Positions 36,238 through 45,469 of a stretch of 64,000 nucleotides of DNA are shown piece by piece. Each line of letters opens with the position of its first letter. Within the stretch, counting starts at the first letter, position 1. The translations under genes and the position numbers were made by a program. This DNA comes from Shewanella loihica PV-4 (GTDB lineage Bacteria; Pseudomonadota; Gammaproteobacteria; Enterobacterales; Shewanellaceae): the NCBI RefSeq assembly GCF_000016065.1, contig NC_009092.1, positions 4,030,001 through 4,094,000 of the forward strand. The letters are read 5' to 3'. Below the pieces are notes generated by a model. It did not search any database, was not told the origin of the DNA, and was given only the letters and a program-made list of their open reading frames with translations.

Positions 36238-36266
36238 TTGCAGCAGAATATTCACATCTGTATACT
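36238..36266 (+). promoter_or_regulatory. Sigma-70 promoter for the repeat lipoprotein gene
   Basis: TTGCAG (36238-36243), a 17-base spacer, TATACT (36261-36266). The predicted start is near 36273, about 25 bases before the ATG. The preceding 60 bases are very AT-rich, like an UP element. Confidence 0.7.
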
Positions 36267-36297
36267 CGCCGCCTCTGTTTTTTAAGCTGGAGGCTTA

Positions 36298-39200
36298 ATG
36301 AGATACTTCATCCTGTTGTTCACCCTATTACTCACCGCTTGTGGCGGAGGCGACTCGGACAGTCCTGCACCGCAAGCCGAAAAACAAGCGCACCCTGGCA
36401 TTCAGGTTCAGGAACTGGTGCAAACCTATGCGCCAGATCAGCGCCTCACCCCGGCCATCACGGGCAAGTTAGGCAGCATCAGCTATCAATTGGTTAACGG
36501 CGCCCCAGCCGATGTGGTCAAGATCTCTGCCGACAAGCAGTATCTCGCTATCCTCAATGCCGGCACCACAGAACTGATCGCCACAGATAGCGGCAACAGC
36601 CAGACCAAGCCGGTCAGCCAACGTTTTAGCATCAGCATCAATAAGGCACCTCGCACGCCGCTACTGACTAACGATATCAGCCAGGGCTATGTCGCCGGCG
36701 CCCAGCTCTCTCCTAGCATCAGCGGTGTCAAAGGCAGCCTCAGCCTGATGCTGGCCGAGGATCAGCCCGCAAACGTGGTGACAGTCGACGCCCAGGGTAA
36801 GATCACTGTGCTAGGCAGCGGCAGCGTGAAGCTGCTAGCCAAAGATGATGGCGGTCGTAACTTCCAGGCCGACTCACGCGAGTTTCAAATCAACATCTCG
36901 CCTGCCGAGACCGCCTACGCCACTTATCAGGATATCGCAGGCAAGCCACTGATCTTTGGCGGTAAGCTACTGCCCGTCTACAGCGGCACGCCCACCACAG
37001 AGGCTCACTACCAGCTGGTTGCTGGCGCCAATACTCAGGTAGTTCAGGTGCATCCCACCACAGGGGCAATGAACATACTTGGCGCCGGTGAGACCCAGGT
37101 TGAGGTGCAGCAAGTCGCGCCGGCCAACCATACTCAGGTTCCAGTTCAACGCTTTAGCATTCAGGTCGACAAGGCGCAGAACCTAGCGTTCAAGGCAAGC
37201 GATGTCACCACACGTTTCGACGCCGATAAGACGGCGAGCTTCGATGTCACCGGCGTCCAGGGTAAGCTGCACTACGCCATTAAGGCGGGCGCGGCCGAGG
37301 ATGTCATCAGTATCACAGATGCCGAGCTGGGTGAGTTTAGCTTCCAGGGCGTCGGCGAGACAGAAGTCGAGGTAACCGACGCCGGTAACCACAACTACCT
37401 GAGCGCGACTCGCGCCTTCAAGGTCAAGGTCGAGGCCATGATCGCCAGCTCTCTGCAGGCTATCGATATCGATACTCAATATCAGGCCAATCAAAGCCTG
37501 ACGCCGCAAGTTGTCGGTGCCAAGGGCAAGCTGAGCTATAGCCTGACCGCCAGCAGTGCCACCGATGTGGTCACACTGGACAGCAAAACCGGCCAGATGC
37601 AGGTGTTGAAGCCTGGCACGGTAGCGGTCATCGTTAAAGATGATGGCGGCGAGCTGTGGACGGCGCAATCGCAGCAGTTCACTGTCACCATCACCAAACA
37701 GGATAACAGCCTGTTCGTGGTGGAAAATAGCCGTGTGGACTTTGCCGCAAACGCAACCTTCGTCCCTCAACCCAGTAATAATCAGGGCCAGGTCAGCTAC
37801 CAGGTTGACAATGGCGGTGACGGCGTCTTCAACCAGGATCCCGATACCAAGGCGATCACTATCATCGGCGCAGGCCGAGGCTGGATCACCGCAACAGATG
37901 CAGGCAATGACTTCTATCATCCCGCCAGCAGCCGTTTCTTCGTCGATGTGGCGCCGCTATACGGTAGTCTGCAAATATCGTCCGTCCGTAGCCAATATGC
38001 GCCGGGCAAGGTGCTCACTATTCCCATGTCGGGCGTCGTCGGCAGCCTGAGTCTGAAGCTACATAGCGGTCAGAGTGATGTGGTCGGTGTCGACCTAGCC
38101 AACAAGACCCTGACGGTTAAGAACGCGGGCAGCGTCACCTACATAGTGACAGACAGCGGCGATGCCGGTCATCTATCGCAGAAGGCCGAGCTAAATGTAG
38201 TGATCGACAAGGGAGCCGAAAACCCTGAACTGGCACTCTCAAGCGAGTTGATCAGCGCGGTATACAGTGCTGGCACCAAGCTCAAGGCTCCAGGTGTCAG
38301 CGGTCGCGGTGTCGACAGTCAGCTCAGCTACTATGCAGATCTTTCGTCCAGCAAGGTGGTTAGCCTGAACGAGACGACAGGCGAGATGACGGTGCTGGCG
38401 GCTGGCACGGCTAAGGTCACGGTTATCGAGCAGAGCCGTAACTACGAGCGCACCCGGCGCGACTTTAACGTCAGCGTGGCCAAGGCGGCTCACCCCGGCC
38501 TCAGCCTGGATGAGATCACTCAATCAGTGGTCTACTACCCGGACCGCAAGGTGTTACCGCCAGAGTTTACCAACGCCTTTGGTAACCTCACCTATGCCTT
38601 CGGCCTACAGGTATCACCCGAGTATGCCGAGCTCACCTCGACGGGCGAACTCACCCTGCATGCCTATCCACGTTCTGGCGATAACGACTACTTCGACATC
38701 ATAGTCACCGACGATGGCGGCAACAATTATCAGAGCACCAGCCTGAACTACAAGCTGTTCCTCAAGGATATCGAGCCAGGCCTTGGCGAAGAAGCCAGCC
38801 TGACCTTCGATGGCAGCGAGCTGCAGCTAGTCTCTCCGGCAGAGGTTGCCGCGGGCGATGTATCCTACTTCACCGCCATCGGTGGACGCGGTGACGCCAT
38901 CAGCAAGGATGACGACGATGAACTGAGTGGTGGCTATACCACTATGCTGACACAGGTGTGTACCGACCCGGACAATTACAAGGGCTGCACCTTTATCACC
39001 CTGAGGCTGCAAAACACCAGCCTGTGTAGTGACGGCAGTCGAGTCGCCTATCCGCTGGCTTCCAGCAGTCGCTACACCTGCCCAGGCCTGAGCCAGCCGG
39101 TCAGCTCCGAGGTCAGCATCAGCATGCATAGCGACGATCCTTACAACGCCTGGTTCGTTAATCCAGGACGTTTTAAGACCCTCAAGCCGATTGTGGTGAC

Positions 39201-39300
39201 TCATTTTGCCAAGCCATATCGCAGCGGCGACATGGTCGAGGCGGGTGACATTCAGGCCAGAGCCTGGTGGCTGATCAACCTGGATATCACCAAGGAATAA
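36298..39300 (+). CDS. Large repetitive lipoprotein (about nine Ig-like repeats)
   Basis: 1000 residues behind GGAGG. Lipobox LLTACGG. From about residue 30 to 830 it consists of about nine degenerate 85-95-residue units. Each has the same plan: a start such as DISQGYVAGAQLSPSI, a SGVKGSLSY-like strand, ADVVTVD, a turn GxMxVLGAGT, then KDDGGxxY and a closing strand FxVxIxKA. This fits Ig-like/cadherin-like modules. A unique C-terminal part (~170 residues) has six cysteines and ends DITKE. It is probably a surface-exposed adhesin or scaffold; function not recognised. Monocistronic. Confidence 0.8.
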   Translation: MRYFILLFTLLLTACGGGDSDSPAPQAEKQAHPGIQVQELVQTYAPDQRLTPAITGKLGSISYQLVNGAPADVVKISADKQYLAILNAGTTELIATDSGNSQTKPVSQRFSISINKAPRTPLLTNDISQGYVAGAQLSPSISGVKGSLSLMLAEDQPANVVTVDAQGKITVLGSGSVKLLAKDDGGRNFQADSREFQINISPAETAYATYQDIAGKPLIFGGKLLPVYSGTPTTEAHYQLVAGANTQVVQVHPTTGAMNILGAGETQVEVQQVAPANHTQVPVQRFSIQVDKAQNLAFKASDVTTRFDADKTASFDVTGVQGKLHYAIKAGAAEDVISITDAELGEFSFQGVGETEVEVTDAGNHNYLSATRAFKVKVEAMIASSLQAIDIDTQYQANQSLTPQVVGAKGKLSYSLTASSATDVVTLDSKTGQMQVLKPGTVAVIVKDDGGELWTAQSQQFTVTITKQDNSLFVVENSRVDFAANATFVPQPSNNQGQVSYQVDNGGDGVFNQDPDTKAITIIGAGRGWITATDAGNDFYHPASSRFFVDVAPLYGSLQISSVRSQYAPGKVLTIPMSGVVGSLSLKLHSGQSDVVGVDLANKTLTVKNAGSVTYIVTDSGDAGHLSQKAELNVVIDKGAENPELALSSELISAVYSAGTKLKAPGVSGRGVDSQLSYYADLSSSKVVSLNETTGEMTVLAAGTAKVTVIEQSRNYERTRRDFNVSVAKAAHPGLSLDEITQSVVYYPDRKVLPPEFTNAFGNLTYAFGLQVSPEYAELTSTGELTLHAYPRSGDNDYFDIIVTDDGGNNYQSTSLNYKLFLKDIEPGLGEEASLTFDGSELQLVSPAEVAAGDVSYFTAIGGRGDAISKDDDDELSGGYTTMLTQVCTDPDNYKGCTFITLRLQNTSLCSDGSRVAYPLASSSRYTCPGLSQPVSSEVSISMHSDDPYNAWFVNPGRFKTLKPIVVTHFAKPYRSGDMVEAGDIQARAWWLINLDITKE

Positions 39301-39321
39301 GCTCGACTTTACTCCTTACAC

Positions 39322-39349
39322 AAAAAGCCCAGTTTAGACTGGGCTTTTT
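39322..39349. terminator. Bidirectional terminator between the repeat lipoprotein and the SDR gene
   Basis: AAAAAGCCCAGT and ACTGGGCTTTTT arms around TTAG, between convergent genes. Confidence 0.92.
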
Positions 39350-39408
39350 ATTGCTCTTCTGCTTTTACCTGAGACATTAGGAGCTAGGACAGTCCTTAGC
39401 GAATCTAA

Positions 39409-40215
39409 TCAATGCCCTGAGGCGATCGCCTTGCGGGCGATCTTATCGATCAGGCCTGGAGCGATAAGCTTAAACCAGCGGCCTAGGCGGCCACGCGTCG
39501 AGGTAATAAGCAGTCGCTTACGCCCGGCGATGGCCGGCAGCATCATCTGGGCGCACTGCTCGGCGGTGATGATCTTAGCCTCCTGCATCGGACTCTTACC
39601 GAGGGGATTCCCCTGGCCATCCAGGGCGCGCTTATGGATCTCTGACACCACGAAATCGGGACAGATATGGGTGACGGCCACATCATGTTCCACCAGCTCG
39701 ATGCGCAGCGAGTCGAAGAAACCCATCACCGCATGCTTGGAGGCGCTGTAACCGCTGCGGGTAGGCACACCGGTGAGTCCTGCCACCGAGGCCACCACCA
39801 CAATCTGACCACGACTGGCCTTGAGGTGCGGCAGGGCAAAATGGGTCAGCATGGCCGGGGCCAGATAGTTAACCTGCATCACACGTTCGAGAATGGAGAG
39901 GTCTTCGAGCTCATCGAAGCGCGACCACATGGTCATGCCGGCATTGTTGACCAAAATATCCAGGCGGTCGAAATGGGCCACACAGGCATCGATGAGGCCT
40001 TGGCAGGCAGCGGCGTCGGTGACATCGGCGGGGATCACTAAGGGCGGCACGCTGGCGATGGACGAGAGCTCCTGCTGCAGGGAGTGCAGTCGCCCCTGAC
40101 TGCGGGCGGTGAGCACCAGGCGACATCCCAGGGGCGCCATCGCCTTGGCCAGGGCTCGGCCAATTCCCTCTGAGGCACCCGTGATGATAACGACCTTGTC
40201 GGCTAAAGTTTGCAT
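39409..40215 (-). CDS. Short-chain dehydrogenase/reductase (SDR)
   Basis: 268 residues. NAD(P)-binding TGASEGIGRALA, structural NNAG (LVNNAGMTMWSR) and the catalytic YSASK, with the preceding serine in VVASVAGL. It is an oxidoreductase of unknown substrate; the C-terminal amphipathic part (RLGRWFKLIAPGLIDKIARKA) suggests loose membrane association, as in lipid-acting SDRs. Its leader has a dyad GTGTGAAT/ATTCACAC at 40228-40260. Confidence 0.9.
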   Translation of the reverse strand: MQTLADKVVIITGASEGIGRALAKAMAPLGCRLVLTARSQGRLHSLQQELSSIASVPPLVIPADVTDAAACQGLIDACVAHFDRLDILVNNAGMTMWSRFDELEDLSILERVMQVNYLAPAMLTHFALPHLKASRGQIVVVASVAGLTGVPTRSGYSASKHAVMGFFDSLRIELVEHDVAVTHICPDFVVSEIHKRALDGQGNPLGKSPMQEAKIITAEQCAQMMLPAIAGRKRLLITSTRGRLGRWFKLIAPGLIDKIARKAIASGH

Positions 40216-40227
40216 CGAAAACCTAAG

Positions 40228-40260
40228 GTGTGAATGGATGGATAAGCCACAAATTCACAC
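40228..40260. repeat. 8-base inverted repeat upstream of the SDR gene
   Basis: GTGTGAAT (40228-40235) and ATTCACAC (40253-40260), immediately before the SDR start codon on the minus strand. Possible operator. Confidence 0.45.
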
Positions 40261-40304
40261 ACTTAAGCCCAAAGTACAAGCCTTAAAACGGGTCGATTAT
40301 GCAG

Positions 40305-42878
40305 TTAGGCCATCAGCCGATGCACATTGTCGGTCGGCGCGGTGAGGTATTGATCCAGGCTCTTGGGACGACCGATGGCATAGCCCTGGGCATAGTTGAT
40401 GCCGATCGACTTGAGGCGCTCGATGATCTCCTGGTTCTCCACGAACTCAGCCACCGTCTCTATGCCCATCACGCGGCAGACGTCGTGTATCGATTTGACG
40501 ATGGCGTAGTCCTTGGCATTGCTGGCCAGGGACTTGATGAAGCAGCCATCGATCTTCACATAGTTCACCGGCAGCTCCCGCAGGTAACCATAAGAAGCAA
40601 ACCCGGTACCGAAGTCGTCCAGGGCGAAGGAGAAGCCCTGCTTCTTCAGCTGATTGAGCATCTCCATCGCCCGGTTACGATTCTGAATCGCACTGGTCTC
40701 GGTGATCTCGAAACAGATGCACTGACTTGGGATGGCGAAACGCTCCAACTGAGCGATGATATAGTCCACCATGCCCTCGGCCCCCAGGCTGTTGGCCGAG
40801 AGGTTGATCGACAGGCAGTGATCCGCCCACAGCTCCTCATGCAGAGAGAGCCAGAGGAAGGTCTTACGTATCACCTCTTTATCCACATCTGTCATCAGCT
40901 TGAAGCGTTCGGCCGCGGCGATAAACTGCGCCGGCGCCAGGATACGCCCACAGGGTTCCTGGATCCTCAACAAAACCTCCATGCGCTGCTTGCCCTGAGG
41001 CCCCAACGCCTTGATGGGCTGATAGTAGAGCAGCAGCTCGTTGTGTTCGATCGCCTGGGCGATACGCACCGCCCATTTGGGGGCATTGCGCTGATAGGTG
41101 AGTTCCTTGTCCTTATCATCATAAAAATGCACCTGATTGCTGCCCTTGCGCTTGGCGGCGATACAGGCGATATCGGCATCTTTGAGTAGCTCCAGCGCAT
41201 TGATATAAGGTGCCCTGGCCAATGCCACCCCGGCGCTGATCCCCACATGATAATGGCAGCCGTGATGCTCCATTACCTGTTTGCCGACGGCATTGATGAT
41301 CTGTTTCACCTGCTGAGCCAGTGGCACCACACCTAAGTCTTTCAGCGCCAGGCCAAACTCGTCGCCGCCCAGGCGGGCCAGCAAGCCCTGCCCCTCCAGG
41401 CTGGCCTGAATCGCCTTGGCCACCATCTTCAACATGGCATCGCCGGCGTTGTGGCCGCAAGAGTCGTTGATCAGCTTAAACTGCTCCAGGTCGAAATAGC
41501 AGATAGCCAGAGTCTGGGCGTCTTCGGCAAAGGCCTGTAATCGCTCCTCGAAGGCGCAGCGATTGAGTAGGCCGGTAACATTATCGAAGTTTGCCCTGCG
41601 TCTGAGCTGATGCTTGAGCAGCTCCTCTTGGGTAATGTCCCGCAGCACGATCACTGTGCCGATGATCTTGTTGTTCGGCCCCTTGAGGTTACTGATGCTA
41701 CGCTCCATCAGCCTGGGCGTATGGCTGGTAAACTTGACCTTGCTCAGCATGGGCGTCGGCGTGCCGCTCGCCATGAAGGCAAATAGCGACTGATTCAGCT
41801 CGGGCTCGCTGCGAAACACCTTATCCAGGTTCATCCCCACAGCAGATTCGGCCTTCACCTTGAGCAGCCGCTCCGCCTGAGGATTGAGATAGATCACCTT
41901 GGCCCAGCTGTCGGTGAGGATCACCGCCTCGGCTATCGCCTCCAGGGTGATCTTGGAGCGCTCCTTCTGCTGGAAGATTCGCGCCAGCAGGCTGTTGACC
42001 TGCTCGGAGATCACCATAAATTCTGAGGTGCCCTTGGCCCGGATCGGTTGATAGGTCTTCGCCGTCGGATCCACCCGCGAGAGCTGACGCAATAACTGCT
42101 TGAGGGGATCGACCACCCCATGGCGCAGCCAGAGGTAGCCCAGCAACAACAGCAACAGGCTGATGCCACCGATGAGATAGACCAGGGTCGCCGGACCGCT
42201 CTGCACCAGGCTGTCTCTCTGTGTCAGCTCGATATCTAAAAGCAGCGAATGGTCACCGAGCAGGCTTGGCACCTCCAGAGTCACCCGCTGTGGCGATGTC
42301 TGCGCCAGCAGGCTCGGCGTGGTGGTCGCGAGCCTCAGTCCCGCCAGCGACGAATAAGCCTGATAGTGTTCGAATAATTGATTGTCGACCCGGCGCACCA
42401 TCAGCAGACGCCTGTTGTCAGACAGAGGGATCACGCAGGCAAGAAAGCCCTGCTTGCCCTGGAGCAGAAAACCGGTGCGAACGCCATCCAGGTTCAGGAG
42501 TTCGGGCCAGAGCGCATCGAGATCCAAAGCCAGGGTTTCCGGGCTGGGCTCTGCAAAAGCGCGAATGCCATCGTCCTCTACGCCGTAGAGGCTGACATGG
42601 GCAGACAGGGCCATGGCATGCCAGGTCGCCGACAGGGTCTGGCGCTGGTCGGCAGGCAAGAGCGCCATGGGCACGCCGTAGAGCTGGGCCAACATCTCAA
42701 ACTGCCCCAGATCTTCCTCGAGATGGTGGGCGATATTCTGCTGAGCACGCTGACTCATCTCCTGGCGAAGATCGCTCAGGCGCAGTTCATACCAGGCGTT
42801 TAACCCATAGGAGATGGCCATGATGGCGGGCAGGCAGAAGCCGGCCACAAAAACCACAATTTTCTTGCTAATGCGCAT
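40305..42878 (-). CDS. Membrane PAS-GGDEF-EAL c-di-GMP protein
   Basis: 857 residues. TM1 (VVFVAGFCLPAIMAISYG) and TM2 (TLVYLIGGISLLLLLLGYLWLR, ~225-250) enclose a ~200-residue periplasmic sensor of no recognised type. A HAMP-like stretch, a PAS domain (~310-400), GGDEF (RLGGDEF at ~residue 506) and EAL (~residue 634) follow. The EAL motif reads EVLLR, an accepted variant, with the downstream NLSANS, EITET, DDFGTGF and VKIDG residues intact, so phosphodiesterase activity is likely. No RxxD I-site precedes GGDEF. It either makes or degrades c-di-GMP according to a periplasmic signal. Confidence 0.93.
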   Translation of the reverse strand: MRISKKIVVFVAGFCLPAIMAISYGLNAWYELRLSDLRQEMSQRAQQNIAHHLEEDLGQFEMLAQLYGVPMALLPADQRQTLSATWHAMALSAHVSLYGVEDDGIRAFAEPSPETLALDLDALWPELLNLDGVRTGFLLQGKQGFLACVIPLSDNRRLLMVRRVDNQLFEHYQAYSSLAGLRLATTTPSLLAQTSPQRVTLEVPSLLGDHSLLLDIELTQRDSLVQSGPATLVYLIGGISLLLLLLGYLWLRHGVVDPLKQLLRQLSRVDPTAKTYQPIRAKGTSEFMVISEQVNSLLARIFQQKERSKITLEAIAEAVILTDSWAKVIYLNPQAERLLKVKAESAVGMNLDKVFRSEPELNQSLFAFMASGTPTPMLSKVKFTSHTPRLMERSISNLKGPNNKIIGTVIVLRDITQEELLKHQLRRRANFDNVTGLLNRCAFEERLQAFAEDAQTLAICYFDLEQFKLINDSCGHNAGDAMLKMVAKAIQASLEGQGLLARLGGDEFGLALKDLGVVPLAQQVKQIINAVGKQVMEHHGCHYHVGISAGVALARAPYINALELLKDADIACIAAKRKGSNQVHFYDDKDKELTYQRNAPKWAVRIAQAIEHNELLLYYQPIKALGPQGKQRMEVLLRIQEPCGRILAPAQFIAAAERFKLMTDVDKEVIRKTFLWLSLHEELWADHCLSINLSANSLGAEGMVDYIIAQLERFAIPSQCICFEITETSAIQNRNRAMEMLNQLKKQGFSFALDDFGTGFASYGYLRELPVNYVKIDGCFIKSLASNAKDYAIVKSIHDVCRVMGIETVAEFVENQEIIERLKSIGINYAQGYAIGRPKSLDQYLTAPTDNVHRLMA

Positions 42879-43201
42879 CTTGTCTCTGAGCCATCCTATC
42901 GGTGTCGCGTTTTGGGGCTAAGTTCGAATCGGCGAGGAAAATACCCTATTTGCCCTAGGGTTTAAACCGCCGGGCGACTGCCCGTTGCAAAACTAGCCAA
43001 TAGCCTGCCTGCGGCGAACGGCCGCTGCATTGACTTAGCGCAGGAATTGACGATTGAACGGTAATTCTAAGGACAAATTGGGAGCCAGTTCACCGCCAAA
43101 CGTCAGTTGTGAAGCTTTTGTGATAATTTGGCGATACTTAAGTGAACTCCGAACGCCATGCTTGAAGCTAGGAATCGATCATGTCAATCAGGAGAACACC
43201 C
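42879..43201. other. 323-base divergent region before the spondin genes
   Basis: Control region between the GGDEF-EAL gene and the spondin operon. A small GC hairpin (CGGGC/GCCCG, near 42970-42985) and several TTGA-rich motifs are visible, but no promoter or operator stands out enough to call. Confidence 0.5.
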
Positions 43202-43903
43202 ATGACCCTACGCAAAATCAGCGCCGGCCTATTGTTAGCCGGTTTAGTCGCCACCCCAATTAGCGCTGCCGAACTCACCATCAGCATCAGCAACCTCACC
43301 CATGGCAATCACTTCACCCCAGTCCTCATCGCCGCCCATGATGCTCAGATGCATCTGTTCCAGGCAGGCGAACCTGCCACCAGCGCACTGCAGAAGATGG
43401 CCGAAGGAGGTGATATCGCCGATCTCGCGGCCATGGTAGACGGCGCCAGTGGCGTCACCCTGTCTAACCCGGCCGGCGGCCTAATGGCACCGGGGCAGAA
43501 TGTCACCAGCATTAGCTTTGACTCCCAGGCGATGACTCATCTGTCCCTGGTCGCCATGATACTGCCCACCAACGACGCCTTCATCGGCCTGGACGGCTGG
43601 GAGATCCCATCCACGCCCGGTACCTATACCCTGAACCTCAACGCCTATGATGCCGGTACCGAGGCTAACGATGAGGTGATCAATGGCGGCGGCATGCCAG
43701 GCGTGCCGGGGATCCCTGCGGCGCCGGGCAGCGATGGCGGCAGCAATGCTAGCGGCGTGGCCGACACCAGTCCCAACGACAAGGTGCATATCCACCCCGG
43801 CATTCTGGGTGACACAGACCCTGCTGGCGGCATGAGCGATCTCGACAGTCGGGTCCACCGCTGGCTCAACCCGGTCGCCCGCGTTACCATCACAGTTAAG
43901 TAG
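43202..43903 (+). CDS. Secreted Spondin_N-domain protein
   Basis: 233 residues from ATG at 43202 behind AGGAGA. Signal peptide ISAGLLLAGLVATPISAA, then a Spondin_N-type domain (ELTISISNLTHGNHFTPVLIAAHD...LFQAGEPATSALQKMAEGGD...NDAFIGLDGWEIP...AYDAGTEANDE). A Gly/Pro-rich insert (PGVPGIPAAPGSDGG) precedes the closing HIHPGILGD motif. In animals this fold occurs in extracellular-matrix proteins; in marine bacteria such proteins are common but uncharacterised. It is immediately followed by a paralogue (6-base gap). Confidence 0.85.
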   Translation: MTLRKISAGLLLAGLVATPISAAELTISISNLTHGNHFTPVLIAAHDAQMHLFQAGEPATSALQKMAEGGDIADLAAMVDGASGVTLSNPAGGLMAPGQNVTSISFDSQAMTHLSLVAMILPTNDAFIGLDGWEIPSTPGTYTLNLNAYDAGTEANDEVINGGGMPGVPGIPAAPGSDGGSNASGVADTSPNDKVHIHPGILGDTDPAGGMSDLDSRVHRWLNPVARVTITVK

Positions 43904-43909
43904 GAGGCC

Positions 43910-44641
43910 ATGATGAAACTGCAACAGCGCAAGAATGGCCTCCCCTTAACGGCGGCGGCACTCACTGTAGGGTTGATGCTCAGCGCCTGCTCAGACAACG
44001 ACCATGATACGAATATGCCAGAGCCACCGGCACCACCCGTGGAGCGTAGCTTTACCCTGACGGTGACCAACCTGACGGCGAATCAACCTATGTCGCCCCT
44101 GGCCCTGCTGGCAACCTCCAACGGCTATCATGCCTGGCAAAACGGCGAGCCCGCCAGCCTGGCGCTGGAGCAGCTGGCCGAGGGCGGCGATCAGTCGGGA
44201 TATAACGCCGAGATGGACGGCATCGATATGGTCGTTAGCGGCGCCGGCATACTCCCTCCTGGGGCGAGTGAAAGCCTGACCCTGACCCAAACCGAGGCGG
44301 CAACTGCCTCCCTGTCACTACTGACCATGCTGGTCAACACCAACGACGCCTTCAGCGGCCTTAACGCCATTGATATCAGTCAGATGGCAATGGATGAAAC
44401 CCAGAGCTTCTACACGCCCGCCTATGATGCCGGCACGGAGGCCAACAGCGAAATCAAGGGAAGCATCCCTGGGCCGGCGGATGGCGGTGAAGGCTTTAAT
44501 GCGGCCCGCGATGATGTGGATCGTGTGCATCTACATCCTGGGGTGATCAGCCAGGACGATGGCCTGAGCGACTCTGTGCTCAAAGCCAGTCATAGGTTCG
44601 ACAACCCTGTGCTCAAGGTAACCATTCAGCGCACTCGCTAG
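43910..44641 (+). CDS. Spondin_N-domain lipoprotein
   Basis: 243 residues behind AGGAGG; a second ATG follows directly. Lipobox LMLSACSDN marks a lipoprotein, unlike its soluble neighbour. The Spondin_N domain is the same plan (FTLTVTNLTANQPMSPLALLA...WQNGEPASLALEQLAEGGD...NTNDAFSGLNAID...AYDAGTEANSE...VHLHPGVI) without the Pro-rich insert. It is probably anchored in the outer membrane while the partner is free. It is followed by a two-component system after ~100 bases. Confidence 0.85.
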   Translation: MMKLQQRKNGLPLTAAALTVGLMLSACSDNDHDTNMPEPPAPPVERSFTLTVTNLTANQPMSPLALLATSNGYHAWQNGEPASLALEQLAEGGDQSGYNAEMDGIDMVVSGAGILPPGASESLTLTQTEAATASLSLLTMLVNTNDAFSGLNAIDISQMAMDETQSFYTPAYDAGTEANSEIKGSIPGPADGGEGFNAARDDVDRVHLHPGVISQDDGLSDSVLKASHRFDNPVLKVTIQRTR

Positions 44642-44738
44642 TCAGCCAGATTACCTGACCAGCTTAATTTAGCATCGACGAAATAAATTCCTTCTGGGCT
44701 GGGTCTACTGGATGTAGGCCAACTAGAGGGAGTTTGTT

Positions 44739-45467
44739 ATGTCTGTGATAAACGGTGACTGGACGCTAGGTGAAGGGCGTCGCATCTTGCTGGTCGAGGA
44801 TGAGCCAGACCTCGCCCGCCTGATCCGTCTCAACCTGGAATCTCTGCAACATGAGGTGACCCAGGTCAACACTTTGAACCAAGCCAGGCAACAGCTGCGC
44901 AGCAAGTGTTTCGATCTCCTGCTGCTGGATCGCATGCTGAGCGACGGCGATGGCCTGACCCTGTGCCAGCAGCTGCGTCAGGAGGGCAAGAGCCTGCCCT
45001 GCATGATGATCACCGCCAGAGACAGCGAGGCAGATATCGTCCTCGGCCTGGAGTCAGGCGCCGACGACTATCTGGTCAAACCCTTCAGCGTGTTGGAACT
45101 CAGGGCCAGGGTCAAGGCGCTGCTCAGACGCTCCGCTCAGCAGGCAGCCGACCAGTATGCCCTCACCTTCGACGAGCTGGTGATCGACAGCAAGACGCGT
45201 GAGGTCACCGCCGCCAATCAGCCCCTGGCTCTCACCGCCAGGGAGTTCGATCTCCTCTACTACCTGGCCCAACACCCACGTCAGGTATTCAGCCGCATGC
45301 AGCTGCTGGAAGCCGTGTGGGGATACTCCTATGCGGGTTACGAACACACGGTCAACAGCCACATCAATCGCCTCAGGGCCAAGCTGGCCTGCTGTCCCAG
45401 CAGCAACGAGCTGGTGCAGACGGTATGGGGCGTGGGCTATAAGTTCGCCCCACCGGCGGCGCACTAG
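44739..45467 (+). CDS. OmpR-family response regulator
   Basis: 242 residues. Receiver domain with the acidic pair in LLVEDEPDLARL, the phospho-acceptor Asp in LLLLDRMLSDGDG, the conserved Thr/Lys (MMITARD; DDYLVKPFSVLEL), and a C-terminal winged-helix DNA-binding domain (LTAREFDLLYYLAQHPRQVFSRMQLLEAVWG). It is 2 bases from the histidine kinase start and probably serves the two upstream spondin genes, although targets cannot be shown. Confidence 0.94.
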   Translation: MSVINGDWTLGEGRRILLVEDEPDLARLIRLNLESLQHEVTQVNTLNQARQQLRSKCFDLLLLDRMLSDGDGLTLCQQLRQEGKSLPCMMITARDSEADIVLGLESGADDYLVKPFSVLELRARVKALLRRSAQQAADQYALTFDELVIDSKTREVTAANQPLALTAREFDLLYYLAQHPRQVFSRMQLLEAVWGYSYAGYEHTVNSHINRLRAKLACCPSSNELVQTVWGVGYKFAPPAAH

Positions 45468-45469
45468 CC

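Noticed and set aside
40305..42878. EVL instead of EAL as a sign of an inactive phosphodiesterase
   Set aside because: EVL is a common active variant, and the other metal and catalytic motifs are present.
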